Program-made: the position numbers and the translations under genes
Assembly: GCA_019358895.1 (NCBI GenBank)
Contig: JAHHIG010000010.1
Span: 127,558-191,557 of the forward strand
DNA: 64,000 nucleotides
From: Tildeniella nuda ZEHNDER 1965/U140
Lineage (GTDB): Bacteria; Cyanobacteriota; Cyanobacteriia; Leptolyngbyales; Leptolyngbyaceae
Direction of reading: 5' to 3'
In this document: piece after piece, positions 29,027 through 38,394 of the stretch
How positions within the stretch are numbered: position 1 is the stretch's first letter
Layout: every line of letters starts with the position of its first letter
The notes under the pieces: generated by a model
The model's database searches: none
Seen by the model: only the letters and a program-made list of their open reading frames with translations
Told to the model about the DNA's origin: nothing

Positions 29027-30204
29027 AATTGAATCTCTCCTGTCACCTGCAAGTTGGTCAGTCCAGCCACTTTCTGGATAGAAGCGGCATCAAGCTGCAC
29101 CCGCACTTCCACAACGCGGGCATCAATGTTGCTGGACGTATCAGAATTCACGACATTCTGGCGCTTGATCTTCACACCGATTTCGCTGACCTTGCCAGAA
29201 AGTGGCTCAGCGCGACTGTCGGCAAAGAGTTTGGTCGGTTGTCCCAGTTTCACCTTGCCGATGTCTGTTTCGTAGACTTCCAGCAGAGCAGTCATGTGCT
29301 GCGTTTGACCCAGTTCCACAATGCCATCGGTAGAGATCAATTCACCAGGACGAGTGTGAATGTCCAGCACGACACCCGCCTGCGGCGCGCGTACCGAGGC
29401 TAGAGCAAGCTGTGCCTTTGCCTGTTGCACCGCCGCGATCGCCTGATCCACCTGTGCCTGTGACGCTTCGACATCAACGGGACGCACTTCAGCAATGCGA
29501 TCGAGGGTCGCTTTCGCCGATGAGAGTTCGGGCGATCGTGTGGTCTGAATCCGCTTCAGCACCACCTGCGCTTCTTGCAAACTGCGTTGTGCCGTCGCTA
29601 AAGTCAAGGTCTTGGTATCCCGAGAAGACGCTGAAGTCGCACCTTGCTGGTATAGCTGTTCGTAGCGCAATGCCTCCGCCTGAGCATTTTGCAGTTCTGC
29701 CTGAAGTCGGGCAACGGTTGCTGCTTGTGCCTGACTGTCGCCCTGACGCTGTGCCTCCAAGCGTCCAATCTCGGCTTTCTGAGCGTTTACCTCGCCTCGT
29801 TTTGCGCCTGCTTTAACGACTGCCAGATTGGATTGGGCAACCTTTACTTGCTCCTGTGCCTCAGCTAACGCCGCTTGCAGGCGATCGTGGCTATCCAACA
29901 CAGCCACGACTTGTCCCGCTGTGACCGCATCGCCCTGCTTCACCAACAGTCGATCGACACGGCTACTGCCACCGGATGAACTGGGAGCCGATAGCTTGAT
30001 GACTTTGCCGCGCGGTTCCAGGTAGCCCAACGCTGTCACTGTCTGAATTTTAGGCGCGACTTCCGTTTGAGCAGGCTGAGTGTTGGCGGACTGCGATCGC
30101 CATACATAAACGCCAATGCCTCCCGACAGAAGCAGAGCCGCCACCATCAAAAACCTCCAAGAAGGCAAGCGTTTTCCGATTGCACCGATCAGTTCACTCT
30201 GCAT
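29023..30204 (-). CDS. devB: DevB-family HlyD-like membrane fusion protein
   Basis: VTALGYLEPRGKVIKLSAPSS...RVDRLLVKQGDAVTAGQVVAVLDSHDRLQAALAEAQEQV; 4-bp overlap with devC. Confidence 0.93.
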   Translation of the reverse strand: MQSELIGAIGKRLPSWRFLMVAALLLSGGIGVYVWRSQSANTQPAQTEVAPKIQTVTALGYLEPRGKVIKLSAPSSSGGSSRVDRLLVKQGDAVTAGQVVAVLDSHDRLQAALAEAQEQVKVAQSNLAVVKAGAKRGEVNAQKAEIGRLEAQRQGDSQAQAATVARLQAELQNAQAEALRYEQLYQQGATSASSRDTKTLTLATAQRSLQEAQVVLKRIQTTRSPELSSAKATLDRIAEVRPVDVEASQAQVDQAIAAVQQAKAQLALASVRAPQAGVVLDIHTRPGELISTDGIVELGQTQHMTALLEVYETDIGKVKLGQPTKLFADSRAEPLSGKVSEIGVKIKRQNVVNSDTSSNIDARVVEVRVQLDAASIQKVAGLTNLQVTGEIQL

Positions 30205-30231
30205 GATGCCTGCTCCTGCTAGAATATATTC

Positions 30232-30248
30232 AACTAAACCGTTTAGTT
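30232..30248. promoter_or_regulatory. Candidate TetR operator 1
   Basis: AACTAAAC-c-GTTTAGTT perfect inverted repeat in the devB/tetR divergent intergenic region. Confidence 0.75.
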
Positions 30249-30266
30249 AAGCAAAGTTGTCTTTAA

Positions 30267-30281
30267 ACTAAACGATTTAGT
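30267..30281. promoter_or_regulatory. Candidate TetR operator 2
   Basis: ACTAAA-cga-TTTAGT inverted repeat, same half-sites as operator 1. Confidence 0.7.
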
Positions 30282-30309
30282 AAAGTTGTGTCAAGCCTAT
30301 GTTTTGCTG

Positions 30310-30960
30310 ATGGAATCTGTTAAGCCACCGAACCCCATACGACACCTATCGCCAGAGAAAACTGCTGCCATTCTGGATGGTGCCACGCGCATTTTTCTGG
30401 AAGAAGGATATGCTGGCACCACGATGGATCGGGTTGCTATGGCAGCAGGAGTATCGAAACCAACGATCTACAGCCACTTCCAGGATAAGGAGGGTCTGTT
30501 TAACGCATTGATGGCGCAAATGGTACAGAAAATGCAGTGGGCACACTGCGCTCAAAGTTTACGGGAGTCGCCCCCAGAGTCACCTGAAGTGGTGTTACGT
30601 CAATTGGCAAATAATATGCTGGATAGCTGCATTGGCAACCTTGAACGGATCACCTTCATTCGGCTGGTGATGGGAGAATCTGGTCGCTTTCCAGCACTCG
30701 GTCGCGCTTTTGTGCAACACGCCGAAAAACCCACTCTAGAAGCGTTGACGCATTATCTAACCGCTTGCTCAGCACTGCACTTACCCGATCCAGCCGTCGC
30801 CGCCCGTATGTTTATGGGTACGGTGATTTATTTCTTCATGACCCAAGAGTTGCTGCATGGGGAGGACATTATTCCACTGGAGCGCGATCGACTGGTCGAT
30901 CAACTCATTGCTCTCATAGTGACGCATCACTCTGCCACCTCAACCATCGCATCAAGTTAA
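30310..30960 (+). CDS. TetR-family regulator divergent from devBCA
   Basis: ILDGATRIFLEEGYAGTTMDRVAMAAGVSKPTIYSHFQDKEGLFNAL; ATG at 30310. Confidence 0.92.
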   Translation: MESVKPPNPIRHLSPEKTAAILDGATRIFLEEGYAGTTMDRVAMAAGVSKPTIYSHFQDKEGLFNALMAQMVQKMQWAHCAQSLRESPPESPEVVLRQLANNMLDSCIGNLERITFIRLVMGESGRFPALGRAFVQHAEKPTLEALTHYLTACSALHLPDPAVAARMFMGTVIYFFMTQELLHGEDIIPLERDRLVDQLIALIVTHHSATSTIASS

Positions 30961-31163
30961 GCTGGGAAGAAACATAAAACTCATTGCTGATCGCTCTAAG
31001 GGGACGCAATCTACTTTCACAACTGCAAACAGTATTGATTGCTACAAAACTCCTTTTGCTTTGGTATGTCTTTAGATAGACTTTTCTTATCTCAGGCATA
31101 GGGGTGAGGGAGTGATGTTTCAATTGTGGGTACTCTAGTGACTATCACTTCATTAAAGCGCTC

Positions 31164-31445
31164 ATGGATTCTGCCCAGTACCCGTTTGGGAAGATGCATT
31201 ACTTCTCCAGAATGGCTGACCATGCAAAATGGCAACGGCAGGAGAGTAAGCGCCACATTCTGCGATCGCAGTTGGGTTTCACGGATGTGACACCGTCTCG
31301 CCCCAAGCCCTGTGTTGGGTGCGCTAACTATCATGGAGTTGCGTATGGCTACAGCCGCGAAGCGAGAACGACGCTTATTTGTGGGTTCCATCCTTACGGT
31401 TGGCAAAGCAGTAGTACCTGTCCCGATTGGTGTGGCGCTCATTGA
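31164..31445 (+). CDS. Small Cys-rich protein, putative zinc-binding
   Basis: PCVGCANYHGVAYGY...LICGFHPYGWQSSSTCPDW: four Cys and two His in a pattern resembling small cyanobacterial proteins. Confidence 0.6.
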   Translation: MDSAQYPFGKMHYFSRMADHAKWQRQESKRHILRSQLGFTDVTPSRPKPCVGCANYHGVAYGYSREARTTLICGFHPYGWQSSSTCPDWCGAH

Positions 31446-31510
31446 GCCAAGAAGTTAGCTAGAGTGGTTGGCAGCTTATCTGCATCTACCCTTTTGCTGC
31501 GAGGTCTGTT

Positions 31511-33538
31511 TTGGCTCGGCTCACGTCACGTCTCTTTTCAAAACGCTCGACCATCTCAAAGGAAACGAAAGCAGGTTTTCGCTCTTCGCGATCGACCCAT
31601 GCATCTCAGGCGCAGCCTTCACAACAGGCTCACCCAATCAAACGTTTGCTGGACTATGGGCAGGGCTACCACAACCAGGTGCGTTGGGCGATCGCGTGCT
31701 CCATTTTAAACAAAGTCTTTGATCTGGCTCCCTCGGCGTTGATTGGGACGGCGATCGACATTGTGGTGCAGCAGCAAAATTCACTGTTCGGTCGTCTTGG
31801 CATTCAGGATCTGTTTACTCAATTGGTCATCCTGTCTCTGTTAACGTTTTGCATTTGGGGACTGGAATCAGCCTTTCAATATGCGTACGATCGTCTCTGG
31901 CGCAACCTGGCGCAAAACATCCAGCACAACTTACGGCTGGATGCGTATGACCACTTGCAGGAGTTAGAACTGGCATATTTTGAAGAACGCAGCACGGGCG
32001 GGCTGCTGTCGATTCTCAATGACGATATTAATCAGCTCGAGCGGTTTCTCAACGGTGGCGCAAACGACCTTTTGCAAGTCAGCACCACTGCCATTATTAT
32101 CGGGAGCGTGTTTTTTATTCTGGCTCCCACCGTAGCATGGATGGCAGTGTTGCCCATGCCGCTGATCGTTTGGGGTTCAATCATCTTTCAACGCCGCCTC
32201 GCACCCCGCTATGCTGATATGCGCGAGAAGGTAAGCTTGCTCAATGGTCGGCTGTCAAACAACCTGAGCGGCATCACCACCATCAAAAGCTTTGCCACTG
32301 AAGCATACGAAACGGTACGCATCGCACATGACAGTGAGGCATATCGCCAGAGCAACCGACGCGCGATCGCCCTCAGCGCCGCCTTTATCCCATTGATTCG
32401 TATGCTCGTGCTGCTGGGCTTTTTGGCAACGCTGCTGTATGGCGGACAGTTAGCGATCGCAGGCAAGCTTTCGGTTGGCAGCTACAGCGTTTTGATCTTT
32501 CTGACTCAATCGTTGCTGTGGCCCCTAACACGTCTGGGCGAAACCTTTGATCTCTATCAGCGGGCAATGGCATCGACCAGGCGGGTGATGGATTTGTTGG
32601 ATACGCCGATCGCGATTCATTCGGGGCATTTAGCGTTGGGAAGGAGCGGTCAGCAGTCAGCGGTCAAGCGGTCAGCGGTTAGCGATCAGCGGTCAGCGAA
32701 TTCCTTCGGAGAAGCAAGCTACAGCGATCAGACATCAGAAACGGCTCCTTTACTAACAACCAAAAACCAAAAACTAACCACTGGTTCAACTCAAAACTCT
32801 GCGATTCAGGGCGACATTTATCTTCAGGACGTGACGTTTGCTTACACCGATCGCCAGCCTGTAATTGAACGGCTTTCGCTGCATATTCCTGCTGGGGAAA
32901 CGACGGCGATCGTGGGTGCAACGGGATCGGGCAAAAGTACGTTGGTCAAATTGCTGCTGCGGCTCTATGAAGTGCAGTCAGGTACCATCACGTTGGATGG
33001 TGTTGAACTGCGAGACTTAGCGTTACAGGATTTGCGACGGGCGATCGGGTGGGTCAATCAGGATGTTTTTCTGTTTCATGGCACGGTGGCAGAAAACATT
33101 GCCTATGGCAGCTTTGATGCTACGTCAGCCGAAATTGTCACGGCGGCTGAAATTGCCGAAGCGCATGAGTTCATTCAACAACTGCCTCAGGGCTACGAGA
33201 CGATCGTCGGTGAACGGGGGCAGAAGCTCTCTGGTGGGCAACGGCAGCGCCTGGCGATCGCCCGTGCCATTCTCAAAGATCCACCGATCTTGATTTTGGA
33301 CGAAGCCACGTCTGCGGTAGATAACGAGACGGAGGCAGCGATTCAACGATCGCTGGAGCGGATTACCGTTGGACGAACGACGATCGCGATCGCCCATCGC
33401 CTGTCTACCGTCCGCAATGCCAACTGTATTTATGTCATGGAACAGGGCAAGATTGCCGAGTATGGACGGCACGAGGCGTTACTGCAACAGCAGGGCATTT
33501 ATGCCAACCTCTGGCAAATCCAAACGGGGGCAAAGTAA
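31511..33538 (+). CDS. ABC exporter, fused TMD-NBD
   Basis: TMD followed by [42 protein letters not shown]; linker contains repeat-derived sequence. Confidence 0.93.
   Translation: MARLTSRLFSKRSTISKETKAGFRSSRSTHASQAQPSQQAHPIKRLLDYGQGYHNQVRWAIACSILNKVFDLAPSALIGTAIDIVVQQQNSLFGRLGIQDLFTQLVILSLLTFCIWGLESAFQYAYDRLWRNLAQNIQHNLRLDAYDHLQELELAYFEERSTGGLLSILNDDINQLERFLNGGANDLLQVSTTAIIIGSVFFILAPTVAWMAVLPMPLIVWGSIIFQRRLAPRYADMREKVSLLNGRLSNNLSGITTIKSFATEAYETVRIAHDSEAYRQSNRRAIALSAAFIPLIRMLVLLGFLATLLYGGQLAIAGKLSVGSYSVLIFLTQSLLWPLTRLGETFDLYQRAMASTRRVMDLLDTPIAIHSGHLALGRSGQQSAVKRSAVSDQRSANSFGEASYSDQTSETAPLLTTKNQKLTTGSTQNSAIQGDIYLQDVTFAYTDRQPVIERLSLHIPAGETTAIVGATGSGKSTLVKLLLRLYEVQSGTITLDGVELRDLALQDLRRAIGWVNQDVFLFHGTVAENIAYGSFDATSAEIVTAAEIAEAHEFIQQLPQGYETIVGERGQKLSGGQRQRLAIARAILKDPPILILDEATSAVDNETEAAIQRSLERITVGRTTIAIAHRLSTVRNANCIYVMEQGKIAEYGRHEALLQQQGIYANLWQIQTGAK
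32645..32731. repeat. GTCAGCG short tandem repeat plus CTCCTTCGGAG module inside the ABC exporter ORF
   Basis: agcggtcagcagtcagcggtcaagcggtcagcggttagcgatcagcggtcagcgaattccttcggagaagcaagctacagcgatcag. Confidence 0.9.
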
Positions 33539-33560
33539 AAGCATTTTTATTTGGACTTAT

Positions 33561-33654
33561 GCAAACCTCGGAAGTTGAAACCAAGCATCAAGCATCGTCA
33601 CCAATCTCGTTGCTTAAACCTTCGAGGTTTCAGTCAGAATGTGTCAGTCCTGTT
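33561..33654. repeat. 94-bp dispersed repeat, copy B
   Basis: gcaaacctcggaagttgaaaccaagcatcaagcatcgtcaccaatctcgttgc... homologous to 21896-21989. Confidence 0.85.
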
Positions 33655-34882
33655 ATCGACTGACCTTATCTTTAGGTGGTGGTACGATGCCGAGTCGGTG
33701 AAGGCTTTTATCCAGGTCTCTGAGTAGCTTAAAGTCTTGTTCCGGCAAGGGCTTGCTGAGCGGCTCGGCATCGATCGCAGGAGTCTGTTCTAGAAACGCA
33801 AATGCCTGTCGGAACTGGTGCGGTTCTGCCTTGAGGGGTGCATCGAAATGGCAGGGAATAATTTGTTGAAATGCCCAGCTTGCTACTTTGTCAGCCCAGT
33901 CGAGCGTTTCCTGTGGAGCGCGGTTGAGAATCAGGGTTTGCAGAATGGGCGCGACAAAGAGCCGTCCATCACCCTGTAATGACGTGAACGATCGCAGCCA
34001 ATCGCTTTCCCATAAAAAGGGGAACAGCCCGAAGTAGGCTTTTTTGGAGCGATCGGCTGCTTTCATGGCATTGCCGATCGTCTGCCCAAAGCTAACAACT
34101 GACAAGGCGCTGGGTCGAAAGTAGAGCGTAAACAGTACAATGCGCTGCCAGCCCTTACAGCGGTTGGCAAAAGTGTCTTCAATGACCTGCGATGGCTCAT
34201 CTTTGGCGTGGAACAGTAACGGGTAGGGATCAAGCTGGACGATCGCCGAGGGCACCGCTGGTACTGCAAGCACGGTATCGGTAACGAGCAAGGTGTGCGA
34301 TCGAATGTGAAAAAACGCCACCTCTTCAAACTGCCCTGGACCAAGAGCGATCGGACCCAGAATAGCGTAGTCGAACTCAGCGGCGAAGGGGGTTTTGCTA
34401 CTGTCATCCGGCAGTACATGCGTCCGCTTTCCTGGTAAGCCAAGCCAACTGAGCGGCAGATTGAGCGGAAAGCTCCACTGGTTTGGGGCAACAAAGATCT
34501 GTGCATGAGGAAACCGTCTAGCGAAAGGACCCACAAAAACCTTGTGCTCAACCCCCGAGATGGTTGGCAAAATGACGTACTTCACCTCGCCATGCTCTGC
34601 GACCAATTCGTTCACCAGTCGGAGACATTCTGGCGTTGGCGCAACAGGTGCGTAGACCAGCAGTCCGCCTGTGTCGAGCTTCACAACGGTCATGCGAATG
34701 GGCACGACAACATAGAAGATGCCCTGGATTTGATCAAACGTCCAGATCGTTCCTTTTACGACTTCTGTACGGAGTGTCCGCCGCTGACTGTACGGATAGA
34801 GCGGTACAGTATGCCAGAAATGCCACGCCCAGTCACTGGCATCATTGCTCTTTTCTCGTCTGTCGATCGCGGTTTTTTCCAC
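33653..34882 (-). CDS. DUF4336 domain-containing protein
   Basis: RMTVVKLDTGGLLVYAPVAPTPECLRLVNELVAEHGEVKYVILPT. Confidence 0.88.
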   Translation of the reverse strand: MEKTAIDRREKSNDASDWAWHFWHTVPLYPYSQRRTLRTEVVKGTIWTFDQIQGIFYVVVPIRMTVVKLDTGGLLVYAPVAPTPECLRLVNELVAEHGEVKYVILPTISGVEHKVFVGPFARRFPHAQIFVAPNQWSFPLNLPLSWLGLPGKRTHVLPDDSSKTPFAAEFDYAILGPIALGPGQFEEVAFFHIRSHTLLVTDTVLAVPAVPSAIVQLDPYPLLFHAKDEPSQVIEDTFANRCKGWQRIVLFTLYFRPSALSVVSFGQTIGNAMKAADRSKKAYFGLFPFLWESDWLRSFTSLQGDGRLFVAPILQTLILNRAPQETLDWADKVASWAFQQIIPCHFDAPLKAEPHQFRQAFAFLEQTPAIDAEPLSKPLPEQDFKLLRDLDKSLHRLGIVPPPKDKVSR

Positions 34883-34923
34883 GCCACGATGCCTCCCATC
34901 CCAATGCTCACACCGTTGTGATT

Positions 34924-35011
34924 TATAGCCCTAATCATATAGGTCAGGACGGGGTGCAGGGGTTTCACCCCCTTTGATCCCAATGTCCTAACTTTTATGG
35001 CGACAGCTATA
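34924..35011. repeat. Dispersed MITE-like/palindromic element, copy 3
   Basis: TATAGCCCTAATCATATAGGTCAGGACGGGGTGCAGGGG...CCCCCTTTGATCCCAATGTCCTAAC...GCGACAGCTATA. Confidence 0.7.
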
Positions 35012-35183
35012 CTGAACGCAGTCTAAAAGTTTAGCAAATGGTTAAGCGGCTCTAGAGGTGAACGGCTCAAATCATCGGCGGCAAGCAACCTCGAACTCCA
35101 CACCAGCAGCTTTCTACCGTCCGCTGCATTTGAATTGTTATGCCACCGCAATCCATCACCTGCAAACGCAACACCAACTAGAC

Positions 35184-35462
35184 CTATTGTTGATGCGCTT
35201 CCATATAAGCTCGTAGCAATTGATTGATCTGAGTTTGATAACCCCGTCCTTGAGACTTAAACCACTCTAATACATCGCTATCGATGCGGAGTGTAACTTG
35301 AGCCTTGGCTTTTGTAACTGGTAAACCCCGCCGCACTACCGCCTTTGCAAACATTTCTGGTGTAATCTCTGGACAGTCTGACAAATCAATATCTTCATCG
35401 CTCATCGCGTCCAATCGTTGCCAATCAGTTTGAGAGTTGCTCGAAGTAGATTCGTTGTTCAT
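35184..35462 (-). CDS. brnA: BrnA-family antitoxin
   Basis: VTLRIDSDVLEWFKSQGRGYQTQINQLLRAYMEAHQQ; overlaps brnT. Confidence 0.88.
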   Translation of the reverse strand: MNNESTSSNSQTDWQRLDAMSDEDIDLSDCPEITPEMFAKAVVRRGLPVTKAKAQVTLRIDSDVLEWFKSQGRGYQTQINQLLRAYMEAHQQ

Positions 35463-35700
35463 ATTTTGTCGCTTTTCTTGCAGAAATAATACGGGTACAA
35501 TCCTCACGCTCTGCATGGACAACAGCAATGACTCGCCCTTGCAACAAACCGAACGTAACAAAACGCTGCTCCCTATAGCTGTAGCGATCGTCCTTGACCG
35601 TTAGAATATCGCCATCAAACACGGTTGGAACATCGGTAAAATCGATTCCGTGTTTACGAAGATTAGCAACACGTTTTGCTTCATCCCATTCGTATCCCAT
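35425..35700 (-). CDS. brnT: BrnT-family toxin
   Basis: YEWDEAKRVANLRKHGIDFTDVPTVFDGD...RIISARKATKYEQRIYFEQL. Confidence 0.92.
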   Translation of the reverse strand: MGYEWDEAKRVANLRKHGIDFTDVPTVFDGDILTVKDDRYSYREQRFVTFGLLQGRVIAVVHAEREDCTRIISARKATKYEQRIYFEQLSN

Positions 35701-35860
35701 GACTAAACGACAGCCACAATAACCAATTGTAGTTACAAATCGTCGTTACAGCTACCCATGCTCAGCAAGTTTAATTTTGAATACCCTGCAAGCAACTTCA
35801 AGCTACTGTCCCAACCAAGGACTCACGGCATAACGATCGCCCGCCCTTACTAGAATTAAT

Positions 35861-37135
35861 TTAAATCTCATCAAGAAGCGTGTGCAGACCACGATACACA
35901 AAGGCTAATTCGTCGTCGGTAATGCAGTAAGGCGGCATGAGATACAGCACATTGCCCAGGGGACGGAGGAGCAAGCCCAGCGCGATCGCCCGTTTGCGAA
36001 TGTCGAGGGTTAGATGATTGAGATAGCCCGGTTGGTCAGTGACCAGATCCATCGCTGCGATCGTCCCTGTCACGCGTATATTTGTTAAGCGGGGATGATC
36101 GGTTAATGCTGTCAGATGCTCTCTGTGCTTGGCTTCCATCTGCTGAAACGCCGCTTCATGCTCGACCATCAGTTCTAGCGATGCCAGCCCTGCGGCACAA
36201 CCCAATGGATTCGCAGCATAGCTGTGCCCGTGATAAAGCGTTTGCAGCGGATCGTCACTGTAAAACGCAGTGTAAATCGCCTCTGAGCAAACCGTTGCAG
36301 CTAACGGCAGAAAGCCGCCCGTGATACCTTTCGATAAGCAAATAATGTCGGGTTTGACATTGGCTTTGATGCAGGCGAACCAGTCACCCGTGCGCCCAAA
36401 CCCCGTCATGACTTCATCAAAAATCAACAGCGTATTGTGTGCATGGGCAAGCTGCTGTAGCTGCTGTAGAAACGGCGATCGCCCCATCCGCATCCCATAC
36501 GCTCCCTGTACAAGCGGTTCAATGATAATGCCTGCATACCGATCGGGCTGCTGCGTTAGCTGTTTTTCCAGCGTGTCGAGAACGGTTTGCTCGGTTGCGG
36601 CTGCGATCGCGTCATCGGAGTGCGCGATCGGGTACGGCACACACTCGACATCAAAGAGTAGAGGGGCAAAGGCATGGGAGAAGAGCGATCGTGCCCCCAC
36701 TGCCATCGCGCCAAACGTATCGCCATGATACGCGCCCTCAAATGCCAGAAACGTAGACCGTGCCTGTCCCTGATTCGTCCAATACTGATACGCCATCTTC
36801 AGCGCCACTTCTACCGCTGTTGAGCCGTTGTCGGAGTAAAATACGCGGGTTAGATTGGTTGGTAGCCTGCGAACTAAGCGCTCTGCCAGTTGCTCTGCTG
36901 GATCATGAGTAAAGCCAGCAAAGATAACATGCTCCAACTGTTGGGCTTGCTGAGCGATCGCTGCCGCAATTTTAGGATGGGCATGACCATGAAGGTTGAC
37001 CCACCAGCTCGAAATGCAGTCGAGAATGCGTTCACCTCTTTCCAACTCCAGCCAAACTCCCTTCGCCGCTTTCACTTTGAGCGGTTCCGGTGCCGTTTTT
37101 GCTTGCGTGTAAGGATACCAAAGGTTTGGATGCAT
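35861..37135 (-). CDS. bioA: Adenosylmethionine-8-amino-7-oxononanoate transaminase
   Basis: LWYPYTQ...GVWLELERGERILDCISSWWVNLHGH...LSKGITGGFLPLAATV. Confidence 0.95.
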   Translation of the reverse strand: MHPNLWYPYTQAKTAPEPLKVKAAKGVWLELERGERILDCISSWWVNLHGHAHPKIAAAIAQQAQQLEHVIFAGFTHDPAEQLAERLVRRLPTNLTRVFYSDNGSTAVEVALKMAYQYWTNQGQARSTFLAFEGAYHGDTFGAMAVGARSLFSHAFAPLLFDVECVPYPIAHSDDAIAAATEQTVLDTLEKQLTQQPDRYAGIIIEPLVQGAYGMRMGRSPFLQQLQQLAHAHNTLLIFDEVMTGFGRTGDWFACIKANVKPDIICLSKGITGGFLPLAATVCSEAIYTAFYSDDPLQTLYHGHSYAANPLGCAAGLASLELMVEHEAAFQQMEAKHREHLTALTDHPRLTNIRVTGTIAAMDLVTDQPGYLNHLTLDIRKRAIALGLLLRPLGNVLYLMPPYCITDDELAFVYRGLHTLLDEI

Positions 37136-37162
37136 GATGTCACTGGTGAATTTTTGCCGACC

Positions 37163-37240
37163 GCTGTAGCTTGCTTCTCCGAAGGAGTTCGCTGACTACT
37201 TGACCACTGACCGCTGACCGCTGACCGCTGACCGTCACAG
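37163..37240. repeat. CTCCGAAGGAG module plus TGACCGC tandem repeat
   Basis: gctgtagcttgcttctccgaaggagttcgctgactacttgaccactgaccgctgaccgctgaccgctgaccgtcac. Confidence 0.85.
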
Positions 37241-37244
37241 CCAC

Positions 37245-37976
37245 TTAGTTCTGACCACTTGAACAAGCAGCAATATTGCGGTTCACGCCTGTTGGACCAT
37301 TCGGCACCCAACCGACGCGAGAAGCGCCTGTGCTACTCCTATATTTGATACGAATCCATCGTCTGCCGCCAGCATCCTCAAGGTCTGTAGCTCCACCAGG
37401 AAACCGTACGATCGCTCCCTTCGTGGGACCATCCGTTTGATTGGAGCTGCCTATGTACTGAAAGTCGCCGTTAGCCGTATTCCGTGCCACCAACCCAGTG
37501 CTGAGATCGCCATAATCTGAGCCGTCCACTTCAGGGCTTCGCAACCGACGACAATAGCGAGGACTCGTGTCAATGTCACCAGGTAGCGTTCCATCGGGCG
37601 GAGCACCGCAGTTTATGACCAGCGTGTTGGTTGCGACCCATCCTAATTGAGGGGCTTTAATTTGTACAACACCAGCCCCAAAAATGCCAGTCAGGGTGAT
37701 GCTAGAGTTTGCTGAGACGGTGCCGATCGCGTCATTCAGCGCTGAGTTTTTGTAGATAGTGATCGCGGCTGCCGTACCGCGACAAGTATCAATCTGGTCA
37801 ACCCGTTCAGTCAACGTGGGAGTGTTTTGCGCTAGTTGCAGTGGTGCGATCGGTAACAGTATTGCAGCGCTTGAATAACGCTCCTTTGCCAGCCCTACAT
37901 TTTCGATCGCTACGCCAGCAGTCACTAACAGGGCACCCATCACGGTAAGGTGCATTGAACTAATCTTGAACAACAT
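37245..37976 (-). CDS. Exported protein with SH3-like domains
   Basis: N-terminal hydrophobic segment; two SH3b-like stretches (TIYKNSALNDAIGTVSANSSITLTGIFGAGVVQIKAPQLGWV; GLVARNTANGDF...RWIRIKYRSSTGASRVGWVP). Confidence 0.75.
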   Translation of the reverse strand: MLFKISSMHLTVMGALLVTAGVAIENVGLAKERYSSAAILLPIAPLQLAQNTPTLTERVDQIDTCRGTAAAITIYKNSALNDAIGTVSANSSITLTGIFGAGVVQIKAPQLGWVATNTLVINCGAPPDGTLPGDIDTSPRYCRRLRSPEVDGSDYGDLSTGLVARNTANGDFQYIGSSNQTDGPTKGAIVRFPGGATDLEDAGGRRWIRIKYRSSTGASRVGWVPNGPTGVNRNIAACSSGQN

Positions 37977-38125
37977 GCATTGCTGTGCCTGAGTGAAATA
38001 GACAGCAGTCTGACTGTTATCTTACGGCATTGCAGCCACCAAAAAAGCTTTGAAGTCAGCCTGCAAGCAGTGCTGTATGGCAATCTCCTCTTTGAATGAT
38101 GAGCATGATGCCAGTATGAGCAGTC

Positions 38126-38261
38126 AGCCAAAAAGCCGATCGCTGACCGCTGACCGCTGACCGCTGACTGCTGACCGCTGACCGCTGACCGCTGACTGCT
38201 GACCGCTGACCACTAAATGCTTGAGCCTCACTCACTAATGATTGAGGACTGCCACAGTTTC
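38126..38261. repeat. TGACCGC tandem repeat with downstream conserved tail
   Basis: (ctgaccg)n then ctcactcactaatgattgaggactgccacag, similar to 60602-60628. Confidence 0.75.
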
Positions 38262-38394
38262 TTTCGCGTGCTTTTAGTGTCAGGCGATCGATCGTTTTTT
38301 GCTTCATCGCCATCGTATTGACGCTATTCAATGTTGACGATCAGGGATTGTGCCTGAGCTAGAGTCGCTCTTCGCTTTTATACCTGGCTTCCAG

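Noticed and set aside
38056-38331. 91-aa ORF (MNSVNTMAMKQKT...SGQRSAVSGQRSAVSS)
   Set aside because: Mostly translation of the TGACCGC tandem tract; no independent coding evidence.
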